From Helicobacter turcicus (GTDB taxonomy: Bacteria > Campylobacterota > Campylobacteria > Campylobacterales > Helicobacteraceae), in contig NZ_JAIGYQ010000002.1 in NCBI RefSeq assembly GCF_019711685.1, positions 62,001 through 126,000 on the forward strand: 64,000 nt of DNA, written 5' to 3'. Made by a program: the position numbers and the translations under genes. The notes beneath the pieces are model-generated. The model worked only from the letters and a program-made list of their open reading frames with translations, made no database searches and was not told the DNA's origin. Each line of letters starts with the position of its first letter. The first letter of the stretch is position 1. Shown here piece by piece: positions 9,093 through 17,948 of this stretch.

Positions 9093-9863
9093 ATGCAGAT
9101 TCTAACAAAAGATACAAGTGTAACACTCTATAATGCTCACTTTGATGAGGCTTACCATAATGTAAATGATGGAGCCTTGCAAGAAACACTTCATAAGCAT
9201 ATTCTGCCTGTTTTATATCTAAAAAAAGAGGTCAAAGTTCTCAATGTGCTAGATATTTGTTTTGGGCTTGGGTTTAATATTTTAGGCTTACATTATGCGA
9301 TAAAACAATGGGGGTTTAGCGGAGTAGTGTGTGTGGATTCTTTAGAGCTAGAGCTTGTGAGTGATTTGTGCCAACATCCCTATCCTAAGGAATTTGGAAC
9401 TGCAAAAGCAATGGTTAGTGCATTAGCAAAAGAATCCGCATTTAAACAAGGGGATTTTAGTGTGGCATTGCATTTAGGTGATGCAAGAGAGATTTTAAGA
9501 GATTTTTTAAAAGAGGTTAAGAAAGGTAAGATAGCAAAATACAATGTGATTTTTCAAGATCCTTTTAGTCCTTTAAAGAATCATCATTTATGGACTTTTG
9601 AATATTTTAAAACTTTATATACGTTAAGCAGTGATGATGTGATAATTACCACTTATAGTCATAATTCTTGTATGCTTTATTCTGCATTTTTAGCAGGATT
9701 CCACTCTTTTAAATTAGTGCAAAAAAATGTGCGTGATTCTGTAATTTTTGCTAAAACACAAACACTACCAAAAATAGATTTGGAGTTTGTGGAGAGGGTG
9801 ATTAAGATTGATATAGAGCATAAGGTCAAAACAAATACAAACCTAAAAGGTTTGTATGATTGA
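9093..9863 (+). CDS. MnmC/MnmD-like SAM-dependent tRNA methyltransferase (DUF752 type)
   Basis: A 256-residue protein with a Rossmann-type methyltransferase fold and the motifs of the methyltransferase half of MnmC, which makes 5-methylaminomethyl-2-thiouridine in the tRNA wobble position. Seen are VLDICFGLGFN (SAM loop), LHLGDAREIL, and FQDPFSPLKNHHLWTFEYF, which matches the DxFsP...lWt pattern of the family, then a TTYS motif. The FAD-dependent oxidase half of E. coli MnmC is missing, as in stand-alone MnmD. The ribosome site is weak. Confidence 0.82.
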   Translation: MQILTKDTSVTLYNAHFDEAYHNVNDGALQETLHKHILPVLYLKKEVKVLNVLDICFGLGFNILGLHYAIKQWGFSGVVCVDSLELELVSDLCQHPYPKEFGTAKAMVSALAKESAFKQGDFSVALHLGDAREILRDFLKEVKKGKIAKYNVIFQDPFSPLKNHHLWTFEYFKTLYTLSSDDVIITTYSHNSCMLYSAFLAGFHSFKLVQKNVRDSVIFAKTQTLPKIDLEFVERVIKIDIEHKVKTNTNLKGLYD

Positions 9864-9889
9864 AGTTAAAGCGAGAAAATCCTTGCTTT

Positions 9890-10732
9890 TTAGTGCGTAT
9901 CTTTCCAAATTTTGCGCTTCCATAGGTATGCAATTACACCCATAAATACCATAAAGATTACAAGTTTATAGCCTAGAGACTCTCTTTCTTCTTTTTTGCT
10001 ATCACCCACAGATTCCATATAAGTGATCACTTGATGTTCTGCAGTTTTTGTTAAACCAACGCGTGGCATTGCAGTCCCCGGAAGAATTTTTTGTGGATCG
10101 TTGATGAAGTTGTGGAGATATTCCATATTGCGACTACGAATCATCATGGATAAATCTGGAACTTTTGTGCCTAGATAAGTTGTTACTCCGCCATCTGCTT
10201 GCCATTTATCATAGCGCACATTGTGGCAACGACCACAAGCGTCAATAAAGATTTCTTTATTGCTTAGCTCTTTTGGCGCAATGCTTTGGAGATAGGCAAC
10301 CATGTCGGCAATTTCTTTATCGCTCATCCAATTGTATGATGGCATTGGATGTGTGCCATTGTATTTATGTGTTTGTTTTGTTGAAACTGCTATATCTTTA
10401 ATGACGTTAGAAAGGAAATTTTTCTCATAAATTAACCCAGCAGAAGATAAATCCGGTGGTAATACTCCATACGCTGCAACAGCATCTTCTGGGGCAAATG
10501 GAGATTCTAATCCTTCAGTTTTAATAGAATGGCAAGCTGTGCAGTTTGCACTTACTAGCTCTTTACCATTTGCAATGTTGCCTTCACTTGTTTCAAGAGG
10601 CTTTAAATCTGCAAAGGTATAGTCTGCTGGAGCAATCTTTGGATACATTTGTCCATGTGCAAAAGGTTCAACTCCCCAATAAATAATTCCCGTAATGACT
10701 ACAACAATAATTAATGCTAAGAATTCTTTCAT
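9890..10732 (-). CDS. petC: Cytochrome bc1 complex, di-heme cytochrome c subunit
   Basis: Membrane-anchored di-heme c-type cytochrome of the quinol:cytochrome c oxidoreductase; it passes electrons from the Rieske centre to periplasmic cytochrome c. Of 280 residues, an N-terminal helix covers 4-20. Two CxxCH heme sites are at about 64-68 (CTACH) and 166-170 (CGRCH), and a second helix lies near 255-275 before a basic tail. Two tandem c domains are typical of Campylobacterota, in contrast to the mono-heme c1 of proteobacteria. The ATG at 10732 has an AAGGAG site; an earlier in-frame start at 10795 overlaps petB. Last gene of petABC. Confidence 0.93.
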   Translation of the reverse strand: MKEFLALIIVVVITGIIYWGVEPFAHGQMYPKIAPADYTFADLKPLETSEGNIANGKELVSANCTACHSIKTEGLESPFAPEDAVAAYGVLPPDLSSAGLIYEKNFLSNVIKDIAVSTKQTHKYNGTHPMPSYNWMSDKEIADMVAYLQSIAPKELSNKEIFIDACGRCHNVRYDKWQADGGVTTYLGTKVPDLSMMIRSRNMEYLHNFINDPQKILPGTAMPRVGLTKTAEHQVITYMESVGDSKKEERESLGYKLVIFMVFMGVIAYLWKRKIWKDTH

Positions 10733-10745
10733 ACCAATCTCCTTC

Positions 10746-11975
10746 TTAAGCTTGCTTTTTATCTTCAATTTTAGTGATGATTGGCAAGAATACAAATAAC
10801 AACACTAAGAATGCAATTGTTGCCACAAAGCCAATGTAAGCATTAGCTCCCGTTGGAGGAAGTTTTCCCCAAATTGTTAGGATAATCATATCTGCAACTA
10901 ATAACCAATAGAAAATCATAAAGCCCGGACGCTTGTGTGCTGGTGCAACAACTTTACTGCGATCTAACCATGGCAGTAGGATAAATACAACATTTGCGAT
11001 TCCAAATGCGATAAGCCCTAAATCTGCACTGAAGAAAAATCCACGTAAAATCTCATAACTCCATAAGAAATACCATTCAGGATAAATGTGTGGAGGTGTT
11101 TTTAGATGGTCTGCTGGGTCAAAGTTAATAGGGTCTAGTGCAAAGCTATAATGGTAACAAGTGAGGTAGAATAAAATCGCTAAGAAGAAGCTTGCTACAA
11201 AGAAATCTTTGGATAAAAACATTGGCCAAAACGGAATCACTTTGGATTCTTTTTTGTTGCCTGCTTTAAATTTCTCTGCTTCTGCTTCAAAATCAATCTC
11301 TTCGCCATACATATTATTAACATGTGGGATTCTTAAAGAATAAAAATGCACAGCAATAACAAGCATAATCACAACCGGAAGCAATACAACATGTAACATA
11401 AAGAATCTTGTTAGTGTTGCATCCGCAACGATGAAGTTTCCACGAATCCATACAACTAACTCAGGACCAATTACAGGGATTCCACCAAATAAGTTTGTAA
11501 TAACTGCTGCTGCCCAATAACTCATTTGTCCCCAAGGCAACATGTAGCCACTAAATGCCTCTGCGGAGAATAAACCAAAGAGAATCATACCAGTTACCCA
11601 AATCATCTCACGTCCTTGTTTGTAAGAACCATAATAAATTGCTACAAACATGTGGATATAAATGATTAAGAAACAAACAGAAGCACTCACTGCATGTAAA
11701 TGTCGCCAAAGCCAACCATAAGCCACTTCCTGCATAATGGTGTAATTTACGCTATCAAATGCAAGTTTAGTATCTGGCTTGTAATACATTAGTAAGAATA
11801 ACCCAGAAACTACCAAAAGTGTAAATAAAATCACCAAAATAACACCCATTGCCCATAGGAAATTGATATTTTTTGGAATCCAATATTCTGTCATTAAAAC
11901 TTTCATTAAAGGCTTAACCGCTAACCTTTGATCTAGCCAATCAATAATGCCATTTGCTTTTTGAATTTGTGCCAT
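10746..11975 (-). CDS. petB: Cytochrome bc1 complex, cytochrome b subunit
   Basis: Integral membrane cytochrome b of 409 residues with about nine to ten hydrophobic helices. It holds two b hemes and both quinone sites. The paired histidines that bind heme are visible in helices B and D (WLWRHLHAVSAS and, about 100 residues later, FFMLHVVLLP and AVHFYSLR). The Qo-site PEWYF motif is intact within HIYPEWYFLWSYEILRG. It is a full-length b subunit and not the split b6/IV form. It follows petA and precedes petC with 10 to 13 base gaps, one transcription unit. Confidence 0.96.
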   Translation of the reverse strand: MAQIQKANGIIDWLDQRLAVKPLMKVLMTEYWIPKNINFLWAMGVILVILFTLLVVSGLFLLMYYKPDTKLAFDSVNYTIMQEVAYGWLWRHLHAVSASVCFLIIYIHMFVAIYYGSYKQGREMIWVTGMILFGLFSAEAFSGYMLPWGQMSYWAAAVITNLFGGIPVIGPELVVWIRGNFIVADATLTRFFMLHVVLLPVVIMLVIAVHFYSLRIPHVNNMYGEEIDFEAEAEKFKAGNKKESKVIPFWPMFLSKDFFVASFFLAILFYLTCYHYSFALDPINFDPADHLKTPPHIYPEWYFLWSYEILRGFFFSADLGLIAFGIANVVFILLPWLDRSKVVAPAHKRPGFMIFYWLLVADMIILTIWGKLPPTGANAYIGFVATIAFLVLLFVFLPIITKIEDKKQA

Positions 11976-11985
11976 ACGCTACTCC

Positions 11986-12489
11986 TTATGCTTTGCCGAC
12001 GAGTTTTTGGTATTCTGGACCCTCTTCGCCTAGCACCAATTTTGTTCCATCAATTTTAAAAGGTGGAATCTTCATTGGGGCTGGAGGTGGACCAAAAACT
12101 TGTCTTCCACACGCATCAAAGCGACCGCCGTGGCAAGCGCAGTGAAATTCTGTAGAGTTAGAATCATAAGAAGGGATACAGCCTAAGTGTGTGCAGATTT
12201 GAATCCCAACACTAAAGCTTGACTCCCCAACAACTACATCTCTTTGTTCGCATTGTTGCATTGCTGCAGTTTTTCTAATCACATATACAGGAGTGCCTCT
12301 ATACTCAACTTGACGATACTCTCCTTCTTGCATACTGCTTAGATCAACGGTTGTAAATCCAGCTGAAACAACACTTGGTAATGGATCCCAAGAAGACTTC
12401 ATTGCTACCAATGATGCACCAACACCAACAGCTGCAACAGCCCCAAGAGTCATACCAAGGAAATCTCTACGATTGACATTTTCTGCCAT
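11986..12489 (-). CDS. petA: Cytochrome bc1 complex, Rieske iron-sulfur subunit
   Basis: Rieske 2Fe-2S protein of 167 residues. A twin-arginine signal (NRRDFLG near the start, then an Ala/Gly-rich helix) exports it folded and leaves it anchored. Cluster ligands are in CTHLGC (Cys99, His101) and CACHGG (Cys117, His120), with the paired cysteines Cys104 and Cys119 for the stabilising disulfide. The proline loop GPPPAP follows. Two ATG codons stand in tandem; an AGGAGG site is 5 bases from the second (12489) and only 2 from the first, so I chose 12489. First gene of petABC. Confidence 0.95.
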   Translation of the reverse strand: MAENVNRRDFLGMTLGAVAAVGVGASLVAMKSSWDPLPSVVSAGFTTVDLSSMQEGEYRQVEYRGTPVYVIRKTAAMQQCEQRDVVVGESSFSVGIQICTHLGCIPSYDSNSTEFHCACHGGRFDACGRQVFGPPPAPMKIPPFKIDGTKLVLGEEGPEYQKLVGKA

Positions 12490-12625
12490 CATTTCCTCCT
12501 AAAAAAGTATAAATCTTAAAGTAAAAGCGTTAAAAAACGCTTAATTCTAGCAGAAGGAAACTTTATTTTTAGAAAAGTAAGTAAATTTTTCACAAAAAAA
12601 TAAAAAATGTTTCAAAAATGCAAAC

Positions 12626-12631
12626 ATTATA
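12626..12631 (-). promoter_or_regulatory. Probable -10 element for petABC
   Basis: TATAAT on the minus strand at 12631-12626, about 137 bases upstream of the petA ATG, in an A/T-rich context without a clear -35. It implies a leader of about 130 bases, in which I see no obvious structured element. Confidence 0.45.
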
Positions 12632-12683
12632 TTGCGTTAGAGGCTCCATAATTCTTGGGTTAATTTTTAAGTGGGAGTTGTGC

Positions 12684-12689
12684 TACAAT
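12684..12689 (+). promoter_or_regulatory. Probable -10 element for the MATE exporter gene
   Basis: TACAAT in GTGCTACAATTG, 36 bases before the ATG. The upstream T-rich stretch is typical of this group's promoters. Confidence 0.45.
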
Positions 12690-12724
12690 TGTGCGTAAAT
12701 TTCTAAAGATTTTAGGAGGGGGTG

Positions 12725-14092
12725 ATGGCGCAAACTGCGCAAAAGTCTAAAGGTGATTTAAAAACACTTGGAATCCCAAAATTATTTTTTTCTTATTTTT
12801 TACCCGCACTTATCGCAATGCTTGCACTCTCTAGTTATTCTACTATCGATGGAATCTTTGTCGGTAAAAAACTTGGCGAAAATGCTCTTGCTGCAATTGG
12901 AATTGCGTGGCCTATCTTTCCTGTGTTAATCGCCTTTGAATTGCTCTTTAGTGTGGGTGGAGCAACAATGGCTTCTTATTTTTTAGGGCGCAATAAAGCA
13001 TTGCATGCAAGAGTTGTTTTTAGTTCTGTGTTTTACTTTGCTCTAATTACTAGTGTGTTTGGCGGAGTCGTATTATTTGTTTTTAGCAATTCCATTGCTT
13101 TAATGTTAGGAAGTAGTGTGCAACTTTTGCCTTATGTGAAAGACTATACTGAAGTCATTTATTTAGGGGCTTTTATTATTGTCTTGCATCCTATGCTAGA
13201 TATTTTTGCAATCAATGACAAACAACCTGTTTTAGCAATGGCGGCAATGGTGGCTGGTGCATTTTCTAATATTGTATTAAATTATATATTTTTATTTGTT
13301 TTGGAACTTGGAATTGCAAGTAGCGCCTTAGCTACACTTCTAGGACATGGCATTGGAATGTGTATTTTAATCCAGCATTTTTTACGTAAAAAAGGTGATT
13401 TATTTTTGGTGCGCTCCTTTAATATCTATGCGCTCTTAAATGCCACAAAAAACGGAATCCCACAAAGCAGTTCAGAAGTTAGCGTGAGTGTAATGATGTT
13501 AGTTTTTAATCACACAATTTCAAGCATTGCAGGAGATAGGGGACTTGCTATTTATAGCGTGATTATGTATATTGGAATCATACCTTTTACGATTCTTTTA
13601 TCAATGGCACAGGGTGTGCAACCTATTGCAAGTTTTAATTATGGAGCAAAACTAATGGAACGTGTGATAGGGATTTTTAAATTTGGTCTATTTTTTAGTT
13701 TGATAGGTGGAATCGTGTTATATGGGTTGTTTTATGTGTGTTCCCCATATCTTGTGAGTTGGTTTTTGCCTGATGATATTGCAGTACGTGATGTAAATTT
13801 GCTAAAGGATACACAAGATTCTATTCGGTTGTATTTTTTAGGCTACGCGCTTTTGGGGGTAAATATTGTAAGTGCTATATTTTTTCAATCTATCCAAAGA
13901 ACACTTAGCTCTTTTGTGATTACGTTTGCCTATACGCTTGTGTTTGCACTACTTTTTGTAGGGATTTTGCCAAATTTTTATGGTTTTGTTGGTGTAATGC
14001 TTTCTTATCCCTTGGGGATTTTATGCGCGACTTTTGTTGTAGGTGGAGTTGTGCTGTATGAGCGCAAAAAAGGAATCTTGAAAAATATTTGA
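12725..14092 (+). CDS. MATE family multidrug/Na+ or H+ antiporter
   Basis: Inner-membrane exporter of the MatE family, 455 residues with about twelve membrane helices arranged as two related halves. Helix 1 contains the family-typical FFSYFLPALIAML followed by STIDGIFVGKKLGENALAAIGIAWP, and the second half restarts near residue 240 with GIPQSSSEVSVSVMM. Members exchange cationic drugs or dyes for Na+ or H+; the true substrate cannot be read from sequence. The ATG at 12725 lies 5 bases from an AGGAGG site, better than the GTG immediately before it. It is monocistronic between divergent petABC and aspA. Confidence 0.88.
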   Translation: MAQTAQKSKGDLKTLGIPKLFFSYFLPALIAMLALSSYSTIDGIFVGKKLGENALAAIGIAWPIFPVLIAFELLFSVGGATMASYFLGRNKALHARVVFSSVFYFALITSVFGGVVLFVFSNSIALMLGSSVQLLPYVKDYTEVIYLGAFIIVLHPMLDIFAINDKQPVLAMAAMVAGAFSNIVLNYIFLFVLELGIASSALATLLGHGIGMCILIQHFLRKKGDLFLVRSFNIYALLNATKNGIPQSSSEVSVSVMMLVFNHTISSIAGDRGLAIYSVIMYIGIIPFTILLSMAQGVQPIASFNYGAKLMERVIGIFKFGLFFSLIGGIVLYGLFYVCSPYLVSWFLPDDIAVRDVNLLKDTQDSIRLYFLGYALLGVNIVSAIFFQSIQRTLSSFVITFAYTLVFALLFVGILPNFYGFVGVMLSYPLGILCATFVVGGVVLYERKKGILKNI

Positions 14093-14219
14093 ATGCAAGA
14101 CTTAAAACAATAAACTAAATAGCATAAATCAAAAAGTAGTAAGTTTTTTAAGAGTAATATTCGCTCCATAAAGATTATAGAGTTAATCTTTAAATTTAGA
14201 TTCTTATAGAAAGGCTTTC

Positions 14220-15632
14220 ATGGGAACAAGAAAAGAACATGATTTTATTGGTGAATTAGAAATCTCTGATGATGTTTATTATGGGGTGCAGACTTTTAGA
14301 GCACTTGAGAATTTTCAAATGAGCGGAAGAAAACTAAAAGATTATCCTTTCTTTGTCAAGGCATTTGCGCAAATTAAAAAAGCAGCAATACTTGCTAACA
14401 AAGAAGTAGGCGTTTTAGATGCAGACAAAGCAGATGTATTAGTAAAAGCGTGCGATAGACTAATCGCTGGCGAGTTTATTGAGCAGTTTGTTGTAGATAT
14501 GATTCAAGGTGGTGCTGGAACTTCAACGAATATGAATGTCAATGAAGTGCTTACAAATATTGCACTAGAGAGTATGGGACACAAGAAGGGCGAATATCAA
14601 TATCTTCACCCAAATGACCATACAAATTTAGGGCAATCTACAAATGATACTTACCCAAGCTCAATTAAAGTGGCGACATATACGAAATTAGGTGATTTGC
14701 TAAAAGCTATGGAAGAGCTAAAAAGTGAGCTTGAGATCAAAGCAGAAGAATATAAAGATATGATTAAAATGGGTAGAACAGAGCTTGAAGATGCTGTGCC
14801 TACGACTTTAGGTAATACTTTTAACGCATTTGCTACTTATATTAAGACGGATATTGAGAGATTGACTTATGCAAGAAGCGTAGTAGAAACTCTAAATATG
14901 GGTGCAACAGCTATTGGAACAGGAATTAACTGCCATCCTGATTATAAAAATATTGTCGAGAAAAAACTTAATGAAATCACGGGGGGTAATTTCAAGCCCG
15001 CAGAAAACTTAATTGCCGCAACACAAGATACAGCAGATTTTGTGTTTGTAAGTGGCGCGCTAAAAACAGCAGCAGTGAGATTAAATAAAATTGCAAACGA
15101 TATGCGTTTAATGAATTCTGGTCCAAGATGCGGTTTGGGGGAAATTAATTTACCTAAAATGCAACCTGGAAGTTCAATAATGCCGGGTAAGGTTAATCCT
15201 GTGATTTGTGAAGTCGTGCAAGAAGCTTGCTATGAAGTCATCGGAAATGACACAACAATTATGCTTTGTAGCGAGAGGGGAGAATTTGAACTTAATGCAG
15301 TAGAACCAGGAATTGCGTATGCGCTGTTTAATTCTTTGGTGCTTTTAGAAAATGCTATGAAAACTTTAGCGCAAAAAGCAGTAAAACATTTAACAGCAAA
15401 TGCAGAAGCTTGCAAGCAATCTGTGCTTAACTCTATTGGAATCGTAACTGCATTTAACCCAGTGTTAGGCTATGAAAAATCTGCTAGCATTGCAAAAGAA
15501 GCATTACAAACAGGTAAAGCAGTGGGTGATATTTGTTTGGAGAGAGGATATTTACCAAAAGAAGAGATTGATAAAATTTTAGACCCTAAAAATATGCTAA
15601 ATCCGCAAATGAAGAAAAAAAGAGACGCTTAA
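14220..15632 (+). CDS. aspA: Aspartate ammonia-lyase
   Basis: Fumarase/aspartase superfamily enzyme of 470 residues that splits L-aspartate into fumarate and ammonia. The signature loop SSIMPGKVNP with the catalytic serine is at about 318-327; earlier superfamily blocks GGAGTSTNMNVNEV and NLGQSTNDTYPS are intact. The GTSTNMN block with the pattern TELEDAVPTTLG favours aspartase over fumarase. It lies 33 bases upstream of the C4-dicarboxylate carrier dcuA. Together they import aspartate, release fumarate for respiration, and export succinate. AAAGG precedes the ATG. Confidence 0.94.
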   Translation: MGTRKEHDFIGELEISDDVYYGVQTFRALENFQMSGRKLKDYPFFVKAFAQIKKAAILANKEVGVLDADKADVLVKACDRLIAGEFIEQFVVDMIQGGAGTSTNMNVNEVLTNIALESMGHKKGEYQYLHPNDHTNLGQSTNDTYPSSIKVATYTKLGDLLKAMEELKSELEIKAEEYKDMIKMGRTELEDAVPTTLGNTFNAFATYIKTDIERLTYARSVVETLNMGATAIGTGINCHPDYKNIVEKKLNEITGGNFKPAENLIAATQDTADFVFVSGALKTAAVRLNKIANDMRLMNSGPRCGLGEINLPKMQPGSSIMPGKVNPVICEVVQEACYEVIGNDTTIMLCSERGEFELNAVEPGIAYALFNSLVLLENAMKTLAQKAVKHLTANAEACKQSVLNSIGIVTAFNPVLGYEKSASIAKEALQTGKAVGDICLERGYLPKEEIDKILDPKNMLNPQMKKKRDA

Positions 15633-15665
15633 GTCTTAAGAAAAATTAAAAAGTAAGGAAAAATA

Positions 15666-17009
15666 ATGGATATCATGTTAATACTTCAGATAATCGTTCT
15701 GCTTGGAGCGATTTTTGTAGGTATCCGTCTAGGTGGAATTGGAGTTGGTTATGCCGGAGGTATTGGAGTTGTTATTTTGGGTTTAGCATTAGGAATGAAG
15801 CCCGGTAGCATTCCATGGGATGTTATTTTGATTATTATGTCAGTTATTGCTGCAATTTCAGCAATGCAACTTGCGGGAGGCTTAGATTATTTGGTGCAAA
15901 TTGCAGAGAAAATTCTGCGTTCAAATCCAAAATATATCAATTATCTTGCCCCAACTGTTACTTATTTTTTGACGGTTTTAGCAGGGACAGGACACACAGC
16001 ATTTTCAATGATTCCTGTTATTGTAGAAGTAGCAAAAGAACAAAACATTAAACCATCAGCCCCGCTTTCCATTGCTGTTGTAGCTAGTCAAATTGCAATT
16101 ACCGCAAGCCCTGTTAGTGCGGCTGTTGTTTATATGACAGGTGTCTTAGAGCCTTTAGGGTGGAGTTATCCGCTACTGCTTGGAATTTGGATTCCAACAA
16201 CATTTATTGGTTGTATGCTAACAGCGTTTGTTGTTACAATATTCTCAAATCTTGATTTAAGCAAAGATCCTGTGTATCAAGAAAGATTAGCACAAGGTTT
16301 GGTTAAACCAGCAGTTGGCGCACAAAATATGGGATTAAAAGAGGGTGCAAAACTTTCTGTTGGAATCTTTTTAATCGGAGTTTTATTTGTTGTTTTATAC
16401 GCAACAGCAATTTCAAAAATTGGTGGAGAGGCGGTATTAATTGAAAATGTGATTGTTCCTAGAGATGCAGCAATTATGAGCTTTATGCTAGCAGTTGCAA
16501 CATTAATCGTAATTTTCTGCAAAGTTGAAACTAGTAAAATTGCCGATACAAGCGTGTTTAAATCTGGTATGGTTGCTTGTGTGTGTGTTCTTGGCGTTGC
16601 TTGGCTTGGAAATACATTTGTAGGTGGATATACAAATGAAATTAAAGATTTAGCAGGAAACTGGGTGCAACAAGTTCCTTCGTTGTTAGCTGTTATTTTC
16701 TTCTTTGCAGCAACGCTTCTTTATTCTCAAGCAGCAACTGCAAAAGCAATTACTCCTGTTGTTGTCGCGGCACTTGGAATCACAGCAGCAAATCCCGGGG
16801 ATTCCTATATGCTTGTAGCTTCATTTGCGGCAGTTTCTGCGCTTTTTGTTCTTCCAACTTATCCTACACTTCTAGGAGCGGTCCAAATGGACGATACGGG
16901 TTCTACAAGACTTGGTAAATACATTTTTAATCACGCCTTTTTAATTCCGGGCGTCTTAGCTATCGCATTTTCTGTTGCTTTAGGCTTTGTAGCGACTGCA
17001 TTATTTTAA
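15666..17009 (+). CDS. dcuA: Anaerobic C4-dicarboxylate transporter DcuA
   Basis: Inner-membrane Dcu family carrier, 447 residues with about ten to twelve hydrophobic helices. It exchanges aspartate, fumarate, malate and succinate across the membrane. The family blocks GGLDYLVQIAEKILR, APTVTYFLTVLAGTGHTAFS and SQIAITASPVSAAV are visible in the first third. It is coupled with aspA and followed by a clear terminator hairpin, so aspA-dcuA forms a two-gene unit. A DcuB identity is possible but DcuA pairs with aspA in this group. Confidence 0.94.
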   Translation: MDIMLILQIIVLLGAIFVGIRLGGIGVGYAGGIGVVILGLALGMKPGSIPWDVILIIMSVIAAISAMQLAGGLDYLVQIAEKILRSNPKYINYLAPTVTYFLTVLAGTGHTAFSMIPVIVEVAKEQNIKPSAPLSIAVVASQIAITASPVSAAVVYMTGVLEPLGWSYPLLLGIWIPTTFIGCMLTAFVVTIFSNLDLSKDPVYQERLAQGLVKPAVGAQNMGLKEGAKLSVGIFLIGVLFVVLYATAISKIGGEAVLIENVIVPRDAAIMSFMLAVATLIVIFCKVETSKIADTSVFKSGMVACVCVLGVAWLGNTFVGGYTNEIKDLAGNWVQQVPSLLAVIFFFAATLLYSQAATAKAITPVVVAALGITAANPGDSYMLVASFAAVSALFVLPTYPTLLGAVQMDDTGSTRLGKYIFNHAFLIPGVLAIAFSVALGFVATALF

Positions 17010-17013
17010 TTAG

Positions 17014-17040
17014 ACTTCCTGCAAGTGCAGGAAGTTTTGT
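17014..17040 (+). terminator. Intrinsic terminator after dcuA
   Basis: A perfect 9-bp stem, ACTTCCTGC and GCAGGAAGT, with a 4-base AAGT loop, starts 5 bases after the dcuA stop and runs into TTTTGT. It lies just before the end of the convergent radical SAM gene. Confidence 0.85.
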
Positions 17041-17042
17041 CT

Positions 17043-17948
17043 CTATTTTTTAGATTCCTTTTTAATATTTTTCTGGTTTAAATCTTTTGATTTTAAAGAA
17101 TTAGGATATTTGCAAGCTTGACAAAGAGATTCAATACGCGCATTGTTTTTAAATCCATTAATTAAATCTATTCTACGTTTAGATTCTAAGATTTCTCTAA
17201 AGTTTTGCGTTTTTATGTCTCCTAGTGTGATTTCTCCTTTAGTATCAAAACAACAAGGAACAACGCGTCCATCGCATAAGATTCCAAGTTGCTTACTAGC
17301 CCCATAACAAAAGCCTCTTGTATGTTTTATTGTATTTTCTGTATCCACCCATTCAAAAAAAGGTGCACCAATCAAGTGGATTTTATAGGAAAGGCGAGTT
17401 TTAAGAGGAGAGATAGAGGATAAGTTAAAATGCTTCTGCAAAGTTTCATAAATAGTTGCATTGCATTTTGGTGCTTTGAAGTTGCTATTTAGATTCCATA
17501 ATCTTAAATTGATAAACTTCTCACTTTGTTTTGCTTGGTGTTTTTGACAGAGTTCTAAGACTTTTTGCAAATATGATTCTAACAGCATTGGTTGTTTTTG
17601 ATAGAGTATGCTAGTTAGCGAGATATTGATTTGATGCACATTTGGATATTCAAGTAAAAGTGCAATGTTTTGAGGATTTAAAAAGAATCCGCTTGTGGTA
17701 ATATCAAGCTTTAAATCCTTTGCGGAATCCAAATAATCTTTTAGATTATTTATGCTTAGTGGGTCTCCTAGAATGTGCAAGGAACAGAGCTTTGTGTAAG
17801 GAGAAATCTCTTGTGAGATTTTATTAAAAAGCTCTAATGGCATTATTTTCTTTGCTTCTTTTTTAGGTGTGCAAAAGCTACAATGCAAACCACAAAAATT
17901 TGTAATTTCTACAAAGATTTTTTCAAACTCCTTGTAAGTCTTACTCAT
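17043..17948 (-). CDS. Radical SAM/SPASM domain protein
   Basis: A 301-residue enzyme with a canonical radical SAM cluster motif CGLHCSFC at about residues 18-25 (CxxxCxxC) that binds 4Fe-4S and SAM. A second set of cysteines in the last third (GFCYGASKQLGILC, VVPCCFD and LCQACKYP) is a SPASM-type auxiliary cluster region. Such proteins modify peptides or other substrates, but the substrate here is not evident. The gene overlaps the 3' end of lolF by 8 bases and so is translated from the secA-lolF transcript; no peptide substrate gene is adjacent. The C-terminus is lysine-rich (KDLNQKNIKKESKK). Confidence 0.85.
   Translation of the reverse strand: MSKTYKEFEKIFVEITNFCGLHCSFCTPKKEAKKIMPLELFNKISQEISPYTKLCSLHILGDPLSINNLKDYLDSAKDLKLDITTSGFFLNPQNIALLLEYPNVHQINISLTSILYQKQPMLLESYLQKVLELCQKHQAKQSEKFINLRLWNLNSNFKAPKCNATIYETLQKHFNLSSISPLKTRLSYKIHLIGAPFFEWVDTENTIKHTRGFCYGASKQLGILCDGRVVPCCFDTKGEITLGDIKTQNFREILESKRRIDLINGFKNNARIESLCQACKYPNSLKSKDLNQKNIKKESKK

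Noticed and set aside
14976-14982. G6 run in aspA as a contingency tract
   Set aside because: Too short for effective slippage and in an intact housekeeping gene.
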